Below, in pieces: positions 6,197 through 12,536 of a stretch of 14,621 nt of DNA; the stretch's first letter is position 1; every line of letters starts with the position of its first letter. Where the stretch lies: positions 1 to 14,621 of the forward strand of contig JBBRPS010000173.1 of assembly GCA_038227745.1 (NCBI GenBank), in the 5' to 3' direction. The position numbers were made by a program, and so were the translations under genes. Source of the DNA: DASPXY01 sp038227745. Its GTDB lineage: Bacteria > Planctomycetota > Planctomycetia > Gemmatales > Gemmataceae. Under the pieces are notes generated by a model. That model searched no databases. It was not told the DNA's origin and saw only the letters and a program-made list of their open reading frames with translations.

Positions 6197-6846
6197 GCAC
6201 GCAGGCCGATCGATCCTATCGCTGGCTGTTCTGGTGCCTGGCCCTGGTCGGCCTCGCCATCGATCAGGGCAGCAAGTACGGCGTCTTCGCCTGGCTGTAC
6301 AACGGCACCCCGAACAACTACCGGGCGGTCATCCCCGGCGCCTTCTGGCTGAACGTGAAGTTCAGCGGCGAGCGCGACGCGGGGAAGGACTTCCTCAGCC
6401 CGCTGCGCACCGTCGGCGGCGACCTGCTGCCGGAGGTCAACCACGGCGCCCTATGGGGCCTCGGGGGCAAGACGCCCGATGGCACCGGCACGGGGATGAA
6501 CGACTTCTTCGCTCTGATCAGCCTCGGCGCCGCCCTGGCCATCGCGGCGTGGAGTTTCCGGGCCGCGGCGGCGAGGGAACGCTTCCTGTGTATCTCCCTC
6601 GGCCTGATTTTGGCGGGGACGCTGGGCAACCTCTACGACCGCGTCGTCTTCAGCGGCGTCCGCGATTTCCTGCACTGGAACTACCTGTTCGACTTCCCTG
6701 TCTTCAACTTGGCCGACTGCTGCCTGGTGTGCGGGGCCGGCCTGCTGCTGCTCCAGGCCTTCTACGGCCAGCCCGACAGTGAGGAGCAGCTCGCCGCCCA
6801 GGCCGCCGCGGCCGCGCCGGAGCAGGTGGCGCAGGCGACGCAGTAA
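6193..6846 (+). CDS. lspA: Lipoprotein signal peptidase LspA (signal peptidase II)
   Basis: An inner-membrane aspartyl protease that cleaves signal peptides of diacylglyceryl-modified prolipoproteins (EC 3.4.23.36). The motifs are in order: DQGSK (24-28) in the first membrane helix, NHGALWG in the substrate-facing region, GNLYDR (145-150), and the catalytic aspartates D158 (in GVRDF) and D175 (in FNLAD). At 217 residues it is clearly longer than the usual 160-170. The extra length is a periplasmic insertion of about 40-50 residues between the first helix and NHGALWG (including the SGERDAGKDF stretch) and an Ala/Gln/Glu-rich tail of about 20 residues. The start at 6193 forms ATGA with the zinc-finger gene's stop. 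The pairing with a DksA/TraR-like gene suggests co-expression, but I infer no direct functional link. Confidence 0.93.
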   Translation: MSTQADRSYRWLFWCLALVGLAIDQGSKYGVFAWLYNGTPNNYRAVIPGAFWLNVKFSGERDAGKDFLSPLRTVGGDLLPEVNHGALWGLGGKTPDGTGTGMNDFFALISLGAALAIAAWSFRAAAARERFLCISLGLILAGTLGNLYDRVVFSGVRDFLHWNYLFDFPVFNLADCCLVCGAGLLLLQAFYGQPDSEEQLAAQAAAAAPEQVAQATQ

Positions 6847-6871
6847 CCGGGCCGCAGGCCCGCGCAAGAAC

Positions 6872-6940
6872 AAGACCCGCCCGAGGCGCGGCGTGAGGGA
6901 AAAATCCTCTCGCCGGCCCCGGACGGGTCTTCCTCATTTT
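6872..6940 (+). terminator. Probable terminator after lspA
   Basis: An imperfect long hairpin starts 26 nt after the lspA stop. The outer arms are AAGACCCG (6872-6879) and CGGGTCTT (6924-6931); inside, GGCGTGAGG and CCTCTCGCC pair with one mismatch around GAAAAAT. The stem is followed by CCTCATTTTC, a moderately T-rich tail. This fits an intrinsic terminator closing the zinc-finger/lspA unit. Confidence 0.55.
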
Positions 6941-6982
6941 CACGGCGCTCGACCGGGATCGGCTTGCCGTTTCGCACGACCG

Positions 6983-7044
6983 CGTGGGGACAAGCTGCCA
7001 GCTTGTCCTGCCCACCGAGGACAAGCTGGCAGCTTGTCCCCACG
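6983..7044. repeat. Nested perfect inverted repeat (27-bp arms, each arm palindromic)
   Basis: The left arm 6983-7009 is the exact reverse complement of 7018-7044, with an 8-nt loop GCCCACCG. Each arm also contains its own palindrome, GACAAGCTG-C-CAGCTTGTC, so the locus can fold as one long hairpin or as two adjacent short hairpins. It lies between the lspA terminator and the promoter of the secreted-protein gene, with its right end 20 nt before the -35 box. No coding capacity is apparent. It could be a dispersed mobile palindrome, a bidirectional terminator, or a binding site. Confidence 0.85.
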
Positions 7045-7063
7045 GCGCCCTCCGGAATCCGGC

Positions 7064-7092
7064 TTGACTCGCAATCCGGGTGTGGCTATGTT
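7064..7092 (+). promoter_or_regulatory. Sigma-70-type promoter for the secreted protein gene
   Basis: TTGACT (7064-7069), a 17-nt spacer and TATGTT (7087-7092) make one of the best housekeeping promoter matches in the window. Transcription would begin near 7099, giving a leader of about 113 nt before the ATG at 7212. Confidence 0.6.
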
Positions 7093-7211
7093 CCCGCCCC
7101 TCTACCCGACATTGCTTGACGGAACGGGCGGGGCCGAACCGGCGCCGCTTCAAGAGACAGCCCACGGCTCATCGGGGGAGCCGGGCGCCGTATCTGGTTT
7201 GGGGGATAATC

Positions 7212-8903
7212 ATGAGACCGACTACCTGCACGCGAAAGGCCGTCCACGTCGCCGGGAGAGCCGGCGGCCGGCAGTTGCTGGCCGGCCTGGCCCTGCTCCT
7301 GGCATCTGGCCTCGGCCTGTTCGGGGCGCGGGCAGGCGCCCAGGGGCCGGCACCAGCGCCGCCGCCCGGGGCTCAGCTGCCGCCCAAGAGCTACATGAAC
7401 AAGAGCGTCTTCTACCTGCCGATCCTCATCGACGACCGCGTCCGCAGCAACCTGCGCGAGATCCAGCTCTTCGCCAAGGACCACCCGTCCAAGCAGTGGC
7501 TGATGGCCAAGAAGGCCCTGCCGACCGACACCGTCTTCCCCTACCGCCCGATGGGCGACGGCGAGTTCTGGTTCACGGTCGTCACCGTGGACAAGTCGGG
7601 GCGCCAGACGCCCGCCGACGTCTCCCACGAAGGCCCCGGCGTGATCGTCGTCTACGACACGCAGGCGCCGCTGGTCGATATCCGCCAGCTGCAGATGGCC
7701 TCCGAGGGGCAGCTCGTGCAGTGCGAGGCGCGCGACCCGAACCTGGACCCGACCAAGACGCGCATGGAGTACCAGACGGCCGACAAGGCCTGGCGCGCGG
7801 GCGAGCCGGTCCCCGGCCGGGCCGACACCTTCTGCATCCCGCAGCAGGCGATGCACAACGGCATGGTCAAGGTGACGGCCGTGGACATGGCGGGCAACGT
7901 GACCGTCCGCGAGATGAGCCTCATCGGCCGCGTCGCGGGCATGAACGTCTCCGAGGGCCCGACCCAGGTCGCGGTGAGTGAGCCGGCCGCCCCGCGGCAG
8001 CTCCCGGTCGTACACAACACGCCGCCGGTGGTGGAAGGCCCGGCGCTCGGCGGCTTACCGGGGAACAACGCCCCGCCGTCCGCCCCGGCCCGCGTCGAGT
8101 CCGTGACGCAGGCGTACAAGATCACGCCGCCCTCCACCCCGTGCCCCGGCGGCGTCTGCACGCCCCAGGCTAACGCGCAGGAGGGCAAGGTGGTGCAGAC
8201 CGGCGCGACCGTGCCGGCGTCCTCCCGCTCGGCGACCGCTCCCGCGGCGCGGCACCTGGTCAGCAGCACGCACGTGTCGCTGGAGTACCAGATCGAGCAG
8301 GTCGGCGCCAGCGGCGTCGGCAAGGTCGAGATGTGGATTACCTCCGATGGTGGCCAGACCTGGCAGTGCCTCGGGGAGGATCCCGACCGCCACAGCCCCG
8401 TCGAGATCGACCTGCCCGGCGAGGGCAGCTATGGCGTCAGCCTGGTGGTGAGCAACGGCCGCGGCTTCGGCGCCACGCCGCCCGCCCCCGGCGACGCCCC
8501 CGACTGGTGGATCGAGGTGGACCTGACCAAGCCTGTCGTGGAGCTGACCTCCGTCCGTCCGGGCAGCGGCGACGACGCCACCGCCCTGTGGATCAACTGG
8601 AACGCCCGCGACAAGAACCTCGGCAACGACGCCGTGGACCTGTTCTACGCCGTCAACCGCGAAGGGCCGTGGACGCCGATCGCCAGGGGCGTGAAGAACG
8701 ACAGCCGCTACCGCTGGAGCGTGCCGAAGCAGATCGGGCCGCTCGCGTTCATCCGCCTGGTGGTGACCGACAAGGCGGGCAACAAGACCCAGTGCGAGAC
8801 GCCGCAGGCGATCGCCCTGGACGACATGTCGCGGCCGCGCGGCCACGTGGTCGGCATCGCCCCGACGGCGGACCCGCAGGCAGGCAACCCGGCCAGCCAT
8901 TGA
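7212..8903 (+). CDS. Secreted multi-domain beta-sandwich (Ig-like) protein, function unknown
   Basis: The 563-residue product begins with a Sec signal: basic residues to R20, a Leu/Ala-rich core (22-37) and a likely cleavage after AGA (41-43). The mature part starts with a Pro/Ala-rich linker, then beta-rich domains. Two segments are clear internal copies: ARDPNL (173-178) to DMAGN (225-229), and ARDKNL (465-470) to DKAGN (520-524), about 52 and 55 residues apart, resembling the 'D..GN' strand of Ig-like/fibronectin-like modules. A related strand, VTVDKSGRQTP, occurs nearer the N-terminus, and SDGGQTW marks another module. A Pro/Ala/Val-rich linker (about 245-350) contains CPGGVC, a possible disulfide pair. 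I chose the ATG at 7212 because GGGGGA precedes it and the signal peptide follows; the open frame from 7080 would bury the signal. Transcribed alone, between its own promoter and terminator. Role probably structural or adhesive at the cell surface, by inference. Confidence 0.8.
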   Translation: MRPTTCTRKAVHVAGRAGGRQLLAGLALLLASGLGLFGARAGAQGPAPAPPPGAQLPPKSYMNKSVFYLPILIDDRVRSNLREIQLFAKDHPSKQWLMAKKALPTDTVFPYRPMGDGEFWFTVVTVDKSGRQTPADVSHEGPGVIVVYDTQAPLVDIRQLQMASEGQLVQCEARDPNLDPTKTRMEYQTADKAWRAGEPVPGRADTFCIPQQAMHNGMVKVTAVDMAGNVTVREMSLIGRVAGMNVSEGPTQVAVSEPAAPRQLPVVHNTPPVVEGPALGGLPGNNAPPSAPARVESVTQAYKITPPSTPCPGGVCTPQANAQEGKVVQTGATVPASSRSATAPAARHLVSSTHVSLEYQIEQVGASGVGKVEMWITSDGGQTWQCLGEDPDRHSPVEIDLPGEGSYGVSLVVSNGRGFGATPPAPGDAPDWWIEVDLTKPVVELTSVRPGSGDDATALWINWNARDKNLGNDAVDLFYAVNREGPWTPIARGVKNDSRYRWSVPKQIGPLAFIRLVVTDKAGNKTQCETPQAIALDDMSRPRGHVVGIAPTADPQAGNPASH

Positions 8904-8934
8904 GCGCGACCGGGTGAGAAGGGGGCAGGGTGAG

Positions 8935-8975
8935 CGGAAAGCTCACGGGTACAACCCGTGGGCTTTCCGTCTTTT
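8935..8975 (+). terminator. Rho-independent terminator after the secreted protein gene
   Basis: A 16-bp stem (8935-8950 with 8954-8969), interrupted only by one G-T wobble, closes a 3-nt loop ACA and is followed immediately by TCTTTT. It lies 32 nt after the stop at 8903. This is the most convincing intrinsic terminator in the window. Confidence 0.8.
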
Positions 8976-9022
8976 GTCGCCCTCGTCGCCTTTGGCGGAT
9001 AGTTTCCTCCGCGCCGCTGCCG

Positions 9023-9028
9023 TAGAAT
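9023..9028 (+). promoter_or_regulatory. Possible -10 box for the kinase-REC-HD-GYP gene
   Basis: TAGAAT at 9023-9028 is a good -10 hexamer located after the upstream terminator and about 75 nt before the ATG at 9103. The -35 position 17 nt upstream (TAGTTT) matches poorly. Suggestive only. Confidence 0.3.
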
Positions 9029-9102
9029 GGGCGGTATCGTCAGCGATAACGAGCGCCCGGTTTGCGGGCGGGCAGAGGAAGGCTTCCCCTCGACCACGCA
9101 CC

Positions 9103-11301
9103 ATGAAGAACGCACCCGCCGCGGCGCTGCTCGGACAGTGGCAGCGCTCGCGCCTGCTCCTCGCCGAGGACTGGGAAAACACGCCCGCGGACGTCCGCCG
9201 GCGCCTCGCCGCCGCGCCCGACCAGGAGGGCCTGCTCGCCGGGCTCGTCGAGCACCGGCTGCTGACGCCGTACCAGGCCGACCAACTCCGCGCCGGCGTT
9301 GCCTTCGGCCTGGTGCTGGGGAACTACCGCGTGCTCGACCGGCTCGGCGGCCCGGGCGGCGCCTTCTACCACGCCGAGCACATGCGCCTCCGCACCCGCG
9401 TCGCCGTCAAGGTCCTCTCCGTCGCGCCCGGGCAGCCGCCCACCCTGCTCCGCCGCTTCTTCCAGGATTTGCGCACCGCCGCTCGGCTGCGGCACCCCAA
9501 CCTGGCTGCCGTCCTCGACGCCGGCGAGGAGACCGCCGACTCCTCGGGGCCGGTCCTGCACTACGTCGTCAGCGAGCACGTCGAGGGCATCGACTTGAAG
9601 GAGCGCGTCGCGCGGCACGGGCCGTTCAGCCCCGCGGAGACCGCTAACCTCGCCCACCAGATTGCCGGCGCCCTCGCCGAGGCCCACGGCAAGGACTTGC
9701 TGCACGGCGACCTGCGGCCCTCGAAGGTGCGCGTGACGCCGGAGGGGGATGCGGTCCTGACCGATTTCGGCCTCGCGCTGCCGTCCCAGGGGCGCCGCCC
9801 GCCGGCGGAGGGACGCGATCCCTACGCGGCCCCGGAGGAGGCCGACGCCTTGGTCCGCGACCCCCGCACCGACCTCTACCGGCTTGGCGCCATCCTGTTC
9901 TGGTGCCTGACCGGCCGCCTGCCCCCCGCACCAGATGGCTCCGGTAACGGGGTACACCCTTCTCTCCGCAGCTGGTGCGGCGACTGCCCGGCCGGGTTGG
10001 AGGGAGTCGTCGTCCGCCTGCTGGCGCCCCGGCCGGAAGACCGCTTCCCGGGCGCCCCGGCGCTGGTCCGTACCCTGCTCACCTGCCTCGACGACGGCCC
10101 CACACCCTCGGCCAACGGCCCCGGCCCGAAGGACGAAACCGCGATCCGCGCCGCCGGCCGCGACCCGGCCCTGCTCGCCCCGGCCCGGCTGCTCGCCCCC
10201 ACGCCCAGCCCGCGGCTGCTGATCGTCGATGACGAGCCGAGCATCCGCCTGTTCTGCCGTTACGCCCTCCAACTCGAAGGGCTCGAGTGCGATGAGGCGT
10301 CCGACGGCAAGCAGGCCCTGGCGGCGTTCCAGCGACGGCCTTACGACCTGGTGCTGCTCGACATCGACATGCCGGTGATGAACGGCCTTGAGGTGTGCCG
10401 GCGCCTGCGCAACGCGCCGCTCGACCCGCACCTCAAGGTCATCATGTTCTCCGGCCGGGCCAGCTCCGACGACCTGGCGCAGATGCTCCTGACCGGGGCG
10501 GACGACTGCCTCACCAAGCCGTTCACGCTGGTACAGCTGCGGTCGCGCGTCAAGGCGGCCCTGCGACTCAAGGTGGCCCAGCAGCGCTCCGACCTGCTCA
10601 ACCGCCGCCTCCTCGTCGTCAACGCCGAGTTGGAGCAGCACCTCAGCGCCCGCGACAGCGATTTGATCCAGGCGCGCAACGCGCTGGTGCTGGCGCTGGC
10701 CAAGCTGGTGGAGTACCGCGACACCGAGACGGGGGCGCACCTGCTGCGGCTGCAGACTTACAGCCGGCGCCTGGCGGAGGCGGCGGCGCAACAGCCTGCC
10801 TTTGCCGGCCAGATCGACCGCAACTTCATCGACATGCTGGCCTGCTGCGCGCCGCTGCACGACATCGGCAAGGTGGGCCTGCCCGACCACATCCTGCTCA
10901 AGCCGGCGAAGCTGGAGCCGGACGAGCGGGTGGTGATGCAGACGCACACGGTCATCGGCGCCGACACGCTGAAGGAGGTGGCGCGGCAGCACGGCTTCGC
11001 GCTGGGCTTCCTGCAGATGGCGATGGACATCACGCGGCACCACCACGAGCGCTACGACGGCAACGGCTACCCCGACCGCCTGGCGGGCAGTGACATCCCG
11101 CTGTCGGCGCGGCTGGTGTCGATCGCGGACGTCTACGATGCGCTACGGTCGCGCCGGGTCTACAAGCCCGCGCTGTCGCACGCTGTCACGGTGGAGTTGC
11201 TGCTGGAGGGGTTCGGCACGCAGTTCGACCCGGCACTGCTGGAGGCGTTCCGGGAATGTCTGGGTGATTTCGAGCAGATTTACGGGCGGCTGGCGGACTG
11301 A
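9103..11301 (+). CDS. Kinase-like / receiver / HD-GYP fusion signalling protein
   Basis: A 732-residue three-part fusion. Residues 1-70 contain the LLTPYQADQL segment seen before planctomycete Ser/Thr kinase domains. A Hanks-type kinase domain follows (about 74-325), with VAVK Lys103 and DFG 221-223. Its catalytic loop reads HGDLRPSKV (201-209): Asp203 is kept, but the Arg of HRD, the Lys of the KP pair and the metal-binding Asn are changed, so activity is doubtful. A complete receiver domain (about 370-490) has acidic D376/D377, phospho-acceptor D420 and Lys472. The C-terminal HD-GYP domain (about 530-732) has H586-D587 in HDIGK and HHHER (646-650) followed by DGNGYP, so it is probably an active c-di-GMP phosphodiesterase. 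The ATG at 9103 lacks a close ribosome-binding site (GAGGAAGG is about 20 nt away), but upstream in-frame sequence is not protein-like. No membrane segment is seen. The gene stands alone; a compound hairpin follows. Confidence 0.9.
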   Translation: MKNAPAAALLGQWQRSRLLLAEDWENTPADVRRRLAAAPDQEGLLAGLVEHRLLTPYQADQLRAGVAFGLVLGNYRVLDRLGGPGGAFYHAEHMRLRTRVAVKVLSVAPGQPPTLLRRFFQDLRTAARLRHPNLAAVLDAGEETADSSGPVLHYVVSEHVEGIDLKERVARHGPFSPAETANLAHQIAGALAEAHGKDLLHGDLRPSKVRVTPEGDAVLTDFGLALPSQGRRPPAEGRDPYAAPEEADALVRDPRTDLYRLGAILFWCLTGRLPPAPDGSGNGVHPSLRSWCGDCPAGLEGVVVRLLAPRPEDRFPGAPALVRTLLTCLDDGPTPSANGPGPKDETAIRAAGRDPALLAPARLLAPTPSPRLLIVDDEPSIRLFCRYALQLEGLECDEASDGKQALAAFQRRPYDLVLLDIDMPVMNGLEVCRRLRNAPLDPHLKVIMFSGRASSDDLAQMLLTGADDCLTKPFTLVQLRSRVKAALRLKVAQQRSDLLNRRLLVVNAELEQHLSARDSDLIQARNALVLALAKLVEYRDTETGAHLLRLQTYSRRLAEAAAQQPAFAGQIDRNFIDMLACCAPLHDIGKVGLPDHILLKPAKLEPDERVVMQTHTVIGADTLKEVARQHGFALGFLQMAMDITRHHHERYDGNGYPDRLAGSDIPLSARLVSIADVYDALRSRRVYKPALSHAVTVELLLEGFGTQFDPALLEAFRECLGDFEQIYGRLAD

Positions 11302-11312
11302 GGAAAAAGACA

Positions 11313-11370
11313 AGTAGGCAGTGCATAAGCCCACGGGCCGCGCCCCGTGGGGGAAGCGTTTCTGCCTACT
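11313..11370 (+). terminator. Compound hairpin after the kinase-REC-HD-GYP gene
   Basis: The outer arms AGTAGGCAG (11313-11321) and CTGCCTACT (11362-11370) enclose an inner stem CCCACGGG (11330-11337) with CCCGTGGG (11344-11351). The element starts 12 nt after the stop at 11301. The inner stem is GC-rich, but there is no proper T-run, so termination is probable but not certain. Confidence 0.45.
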
Positions 11371-11382
11371 GCCTTCTGCCTC
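11362..11382. repeat. Three tandem heptamers CTGCCTN
   Basis: CTGCCTA, CTGCCTT and CTGCCTC follow each other directly. The reverse complement of the same unit (GTAGGCAG) lies at 11314-11321 on the other side of the inner hairpin, so the heptamer array and the hairpin share sequence. Short array, likely slippage-prone. Confidence 0.6.
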
Positions 11383-11439
11383 GCCCTCCCAACCCGCCCG
11401 CGCCCGCGGTGGGAAACGGCTGCGTCGTCGGGCAGGCTC

Positions 11440-11469
11440 TTGACAATGGCCCCGCGCCCCGCGTACAGT
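11440..11469 (+). promoter_or_regulatory. Strong sigma-70-type promoter candidate in the gap before the hydroxylase gene
   Basis: A perfect -35 TTGACA (11440-11445) is separated by 18 nt from TACAGT (11464-11469). The predicted start near 11476 would make a leader of about 375 nt upstream of the hydroxylase ATG, or drive a small gene within the gap. Confidence 0.5.
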
Positions 11470-11499
11470 TCGCCTTGTGCGCGTGCAGGAGGCAACGGG

Positions 11500-11607
11500 T
11501 TGCGACATCAGGGCCGGCGAACGGCGCCCCTCTCCCGGGCCGCGTTTCCGACGGCCCTCCCTCCATTCCGGAACAACCCTTCCCGAAAGGAATCTCCTCT
11601 TTCCTGA
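11500..11607 (+). CDS. Possible small leader ORF (35 aa, TTG start), speculative
   Basis: A textbook AGGAGG (11487-11492) lies 7 nt before a TTG at 11500, and both sit only 10-25 nt beyond the predicted start of the TTGACA promoter. The frame encodes 35 residues (beginning MRHQGRRTAPLSRAAF if the TTG is read as Met), rich in Arg, Pro and Ser, to TGA 11605-11607. No family features are visible. An overlapping frame starting with GTG at 11477 and ending at 11677 (66 residues) is an alternative, as a leaderless start. The placement of promoter, ribosome-binding site and start is the only support. Confidence 0.2.
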   Translation: MRHQGRRTAPLSRAAFPTALPPFRNNPSRKESPLS

Positions 11608-11771
11608 GACGGACCGGACGACCGGGGCGATGGCTGTGCGTCGCAGGGGGGCCGTGTCCTGCACGCGAATCGTATGACAAGCACCTGAGAGGCTTCGGGC
11701 CGTTGACGAGGGGCCTGACCGCGGTGTTCCCCTCCCTGCACGGGGGCCACCCGTTGAGGCGAGCAAGGACG

Positions 11772-11790
11772 CACCGTCCCGGGGACGGTG
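11772..11790 (+). promoter_or_regulatory. Leader hairpin upstream of the hydroxylase gene
   Basis: CACCGTCC (11772-11779) and GGACGGTG (11783-11790) form a perfect 8-bp stem with a 3-nt loop, 61 nt before the ATG at 11852. It could be part of a regulatory leader RNA. There is no T-run after it. Confidence 0.35.
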
Positions 11791-11851
11791 AGACGAGAAA
11801 TCCCCCAAACGGAAAGGGTGGCCCGGCCGTAGACGTTCAGGGAGGTGAGCC

Positions 11852-12355
11852 ATGCTGGAGGGGCTGTCAGGGTTCCTGATCGCCGTTCTGGTAGGGACGT
11901 TCGTGGAGTATTGGGCGCACCGCCTGATGCACTCCTGGTTGCTGAAGAAGAAGCACGCGCTGCACCACCGCGATGGTTGGGGCCAGGGCTGGCTCGGCGA
12001 GTTCTGGGACTACTTCCTCGGCACCGTCCCCGTGATGGCCGTCGCCTTCGCGGTATGCTACTTCGCCATCGAGAGCCTGGGGGCCGGCATCGGTTTCATC
12101 GCGGGCGGGGTGTTTTATGCCGCCTGGGCCGCTTACAGTCACCAGTTGCAGCACGAGAAGCCCGAGCTGTGTTTCTGGCTGGTGCGGCCGGTCCACCACC
12201 TGCATCACCAGGGGCACATGTGGCACCACAACTTCGGCATCTCGTTCGACCTGTGGGACCGCGTGTTCGGGACGTACCGCCCCGTCGAGTGGAAGCGCGC
12301 GCGGCCGCTGCGTGAGTACCCGCTGAAGGCGTACTTCCAGATCCGCTGGTTCTAG
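11852..12355 (+). CDS. Fatty acid hydroxylase / sterol desaturase family membrane protein
   Basis: A 167-residue integral membrane protein with the histidine clusters of membrane di-iron hydroxylases: HRLMH (23-27), HALHH (35-39), HQLQH (97-101) and a dense HHLHHQGHMWHH (115-126). Hydrophobic segments lie at about 4-22, 54-72 and 76-94. The small size and H-x3-H / H-x2-HH pattern resemble beta-carotene-hydroxylase-like and short fatty-acid-hydroxylase members, which use O2 and two irons to hydroxylate a lipid or carotenoid. The substrate cannot be told from the sequence. The ATG at 11852 follows an excellent ribosome-binding site (GGAGGTGA). No carotenoid or sterol genes are nearby. The transcript appears to start far upstream and probably ends at the nested inverted repeat 11 nt after the stop. 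Confidence 0.85.
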   Translation: MLEGLSGFLIAVLVGTFVEYWAHRLMHSWLLKKKHALHHRDGWGQGWLGEFWDYFLGTVPVMAVAFAVCYFAIESLGAGIGFIAGGVFYAAWAAYSHQLQHEKPELCFWLVRPVHHLHHQGHMWHHNFGISFDLWDRVFGTYRPVEWKRARPLREYPLKAYFQIRWF

Positions 12356-12366
12356 TGGTTGCGGTG

Positions 12367-12436
12367 GGGATCGTGGCCGACTCGCTCCGCGAGTCGGGGA
12401 AGGACCCGACTCGCGGAGCGAGTCGGCCACGATCCC
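12367..12436. repeat. Nested perfect inverted repeat (32-bp arms, each arm palindromic)
   Basis: Positions 12367-12398 are the exact reverse complement of 12405-12436, with a 6-nt loop GAAGGA. Within the arms, CCGACTCGC-TCC-GCGAGTCGG (12377-12397) and its partner (12406-12426) are hairpins in their own right. The architecture is the same as at 6983-7044, but the sequence is unrelated. It lies 11 nt after the hydroxylase stop and 100 nt before the next gene. There is no T-tail. It could be a terminator or RNA-stabilising end, a dispersed repeat unit, or a cruciform site. Confidence 0.85.
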
Positions 12437-12465
12437 GGCGGCCGCGAGCATCGGGCGAACCGAGG

Positions 12466-12495
12466 TTGCCGGGGAGGGGACCGCGGCTGTAAGGT
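12466..12495 (+). promoter_or_regulatory. Weak promoter candidate for the enhancer-binding protein gene
   Basis: TTGCCG (12466-12471), an 18-nt spacer and TAAGGT (12490-12495) lie after the nested inverted repeat and about 41 nt before the ATG. The -10 match is modest. No sigma-54 (-24/-12) site was found here. Confidence 0.3.
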
Positions 12496-12536
12496 AAAGG
12501 GGCGACACGTTCGTTCAGGGAGTCCGGCACACGCAC

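Larger units (their letters stand above)
11302..11851. other. Long intergenic region with compound hairpin, promoter and leader
   Basis: This 550-nt gap begins with a compound hairpin (11313-11370) and a three-copy heptamer (11362-11382), which probably end the preceding transcript. A strong promoter-like site at 11440-11469 would start an RNA near 11476, leaving a leader of roughly 375 nt before the hydroxylase gene. The leader holds one clean hairpin (11772-11790) and short open frames of uncertain status. I recognise no known riboswitch, tRNA or structured RNA family in it. Confidence 0.6.

Noticed and set aside
8914..9102. 63-residue N-terminal extension of the kinase-REC-HD-GYP protein
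   Set aside because: It would run through the terminator hairpin of the previous gene and has no domain features.
9040..11046. A 668-residue open frame on the minus strand
   Set aside because: It is antisense to the kinase-REC-HD-GYP gene, whose many motifs are intact; the composition is typical of a GC-rich shadow frame.
11409..11879. 156-residue plus-strand frame across the gap before the hydroxylase
   Set aside because: Random-like composition and no ribosome-binding site; it overlaps the start of the real gene in another frame.
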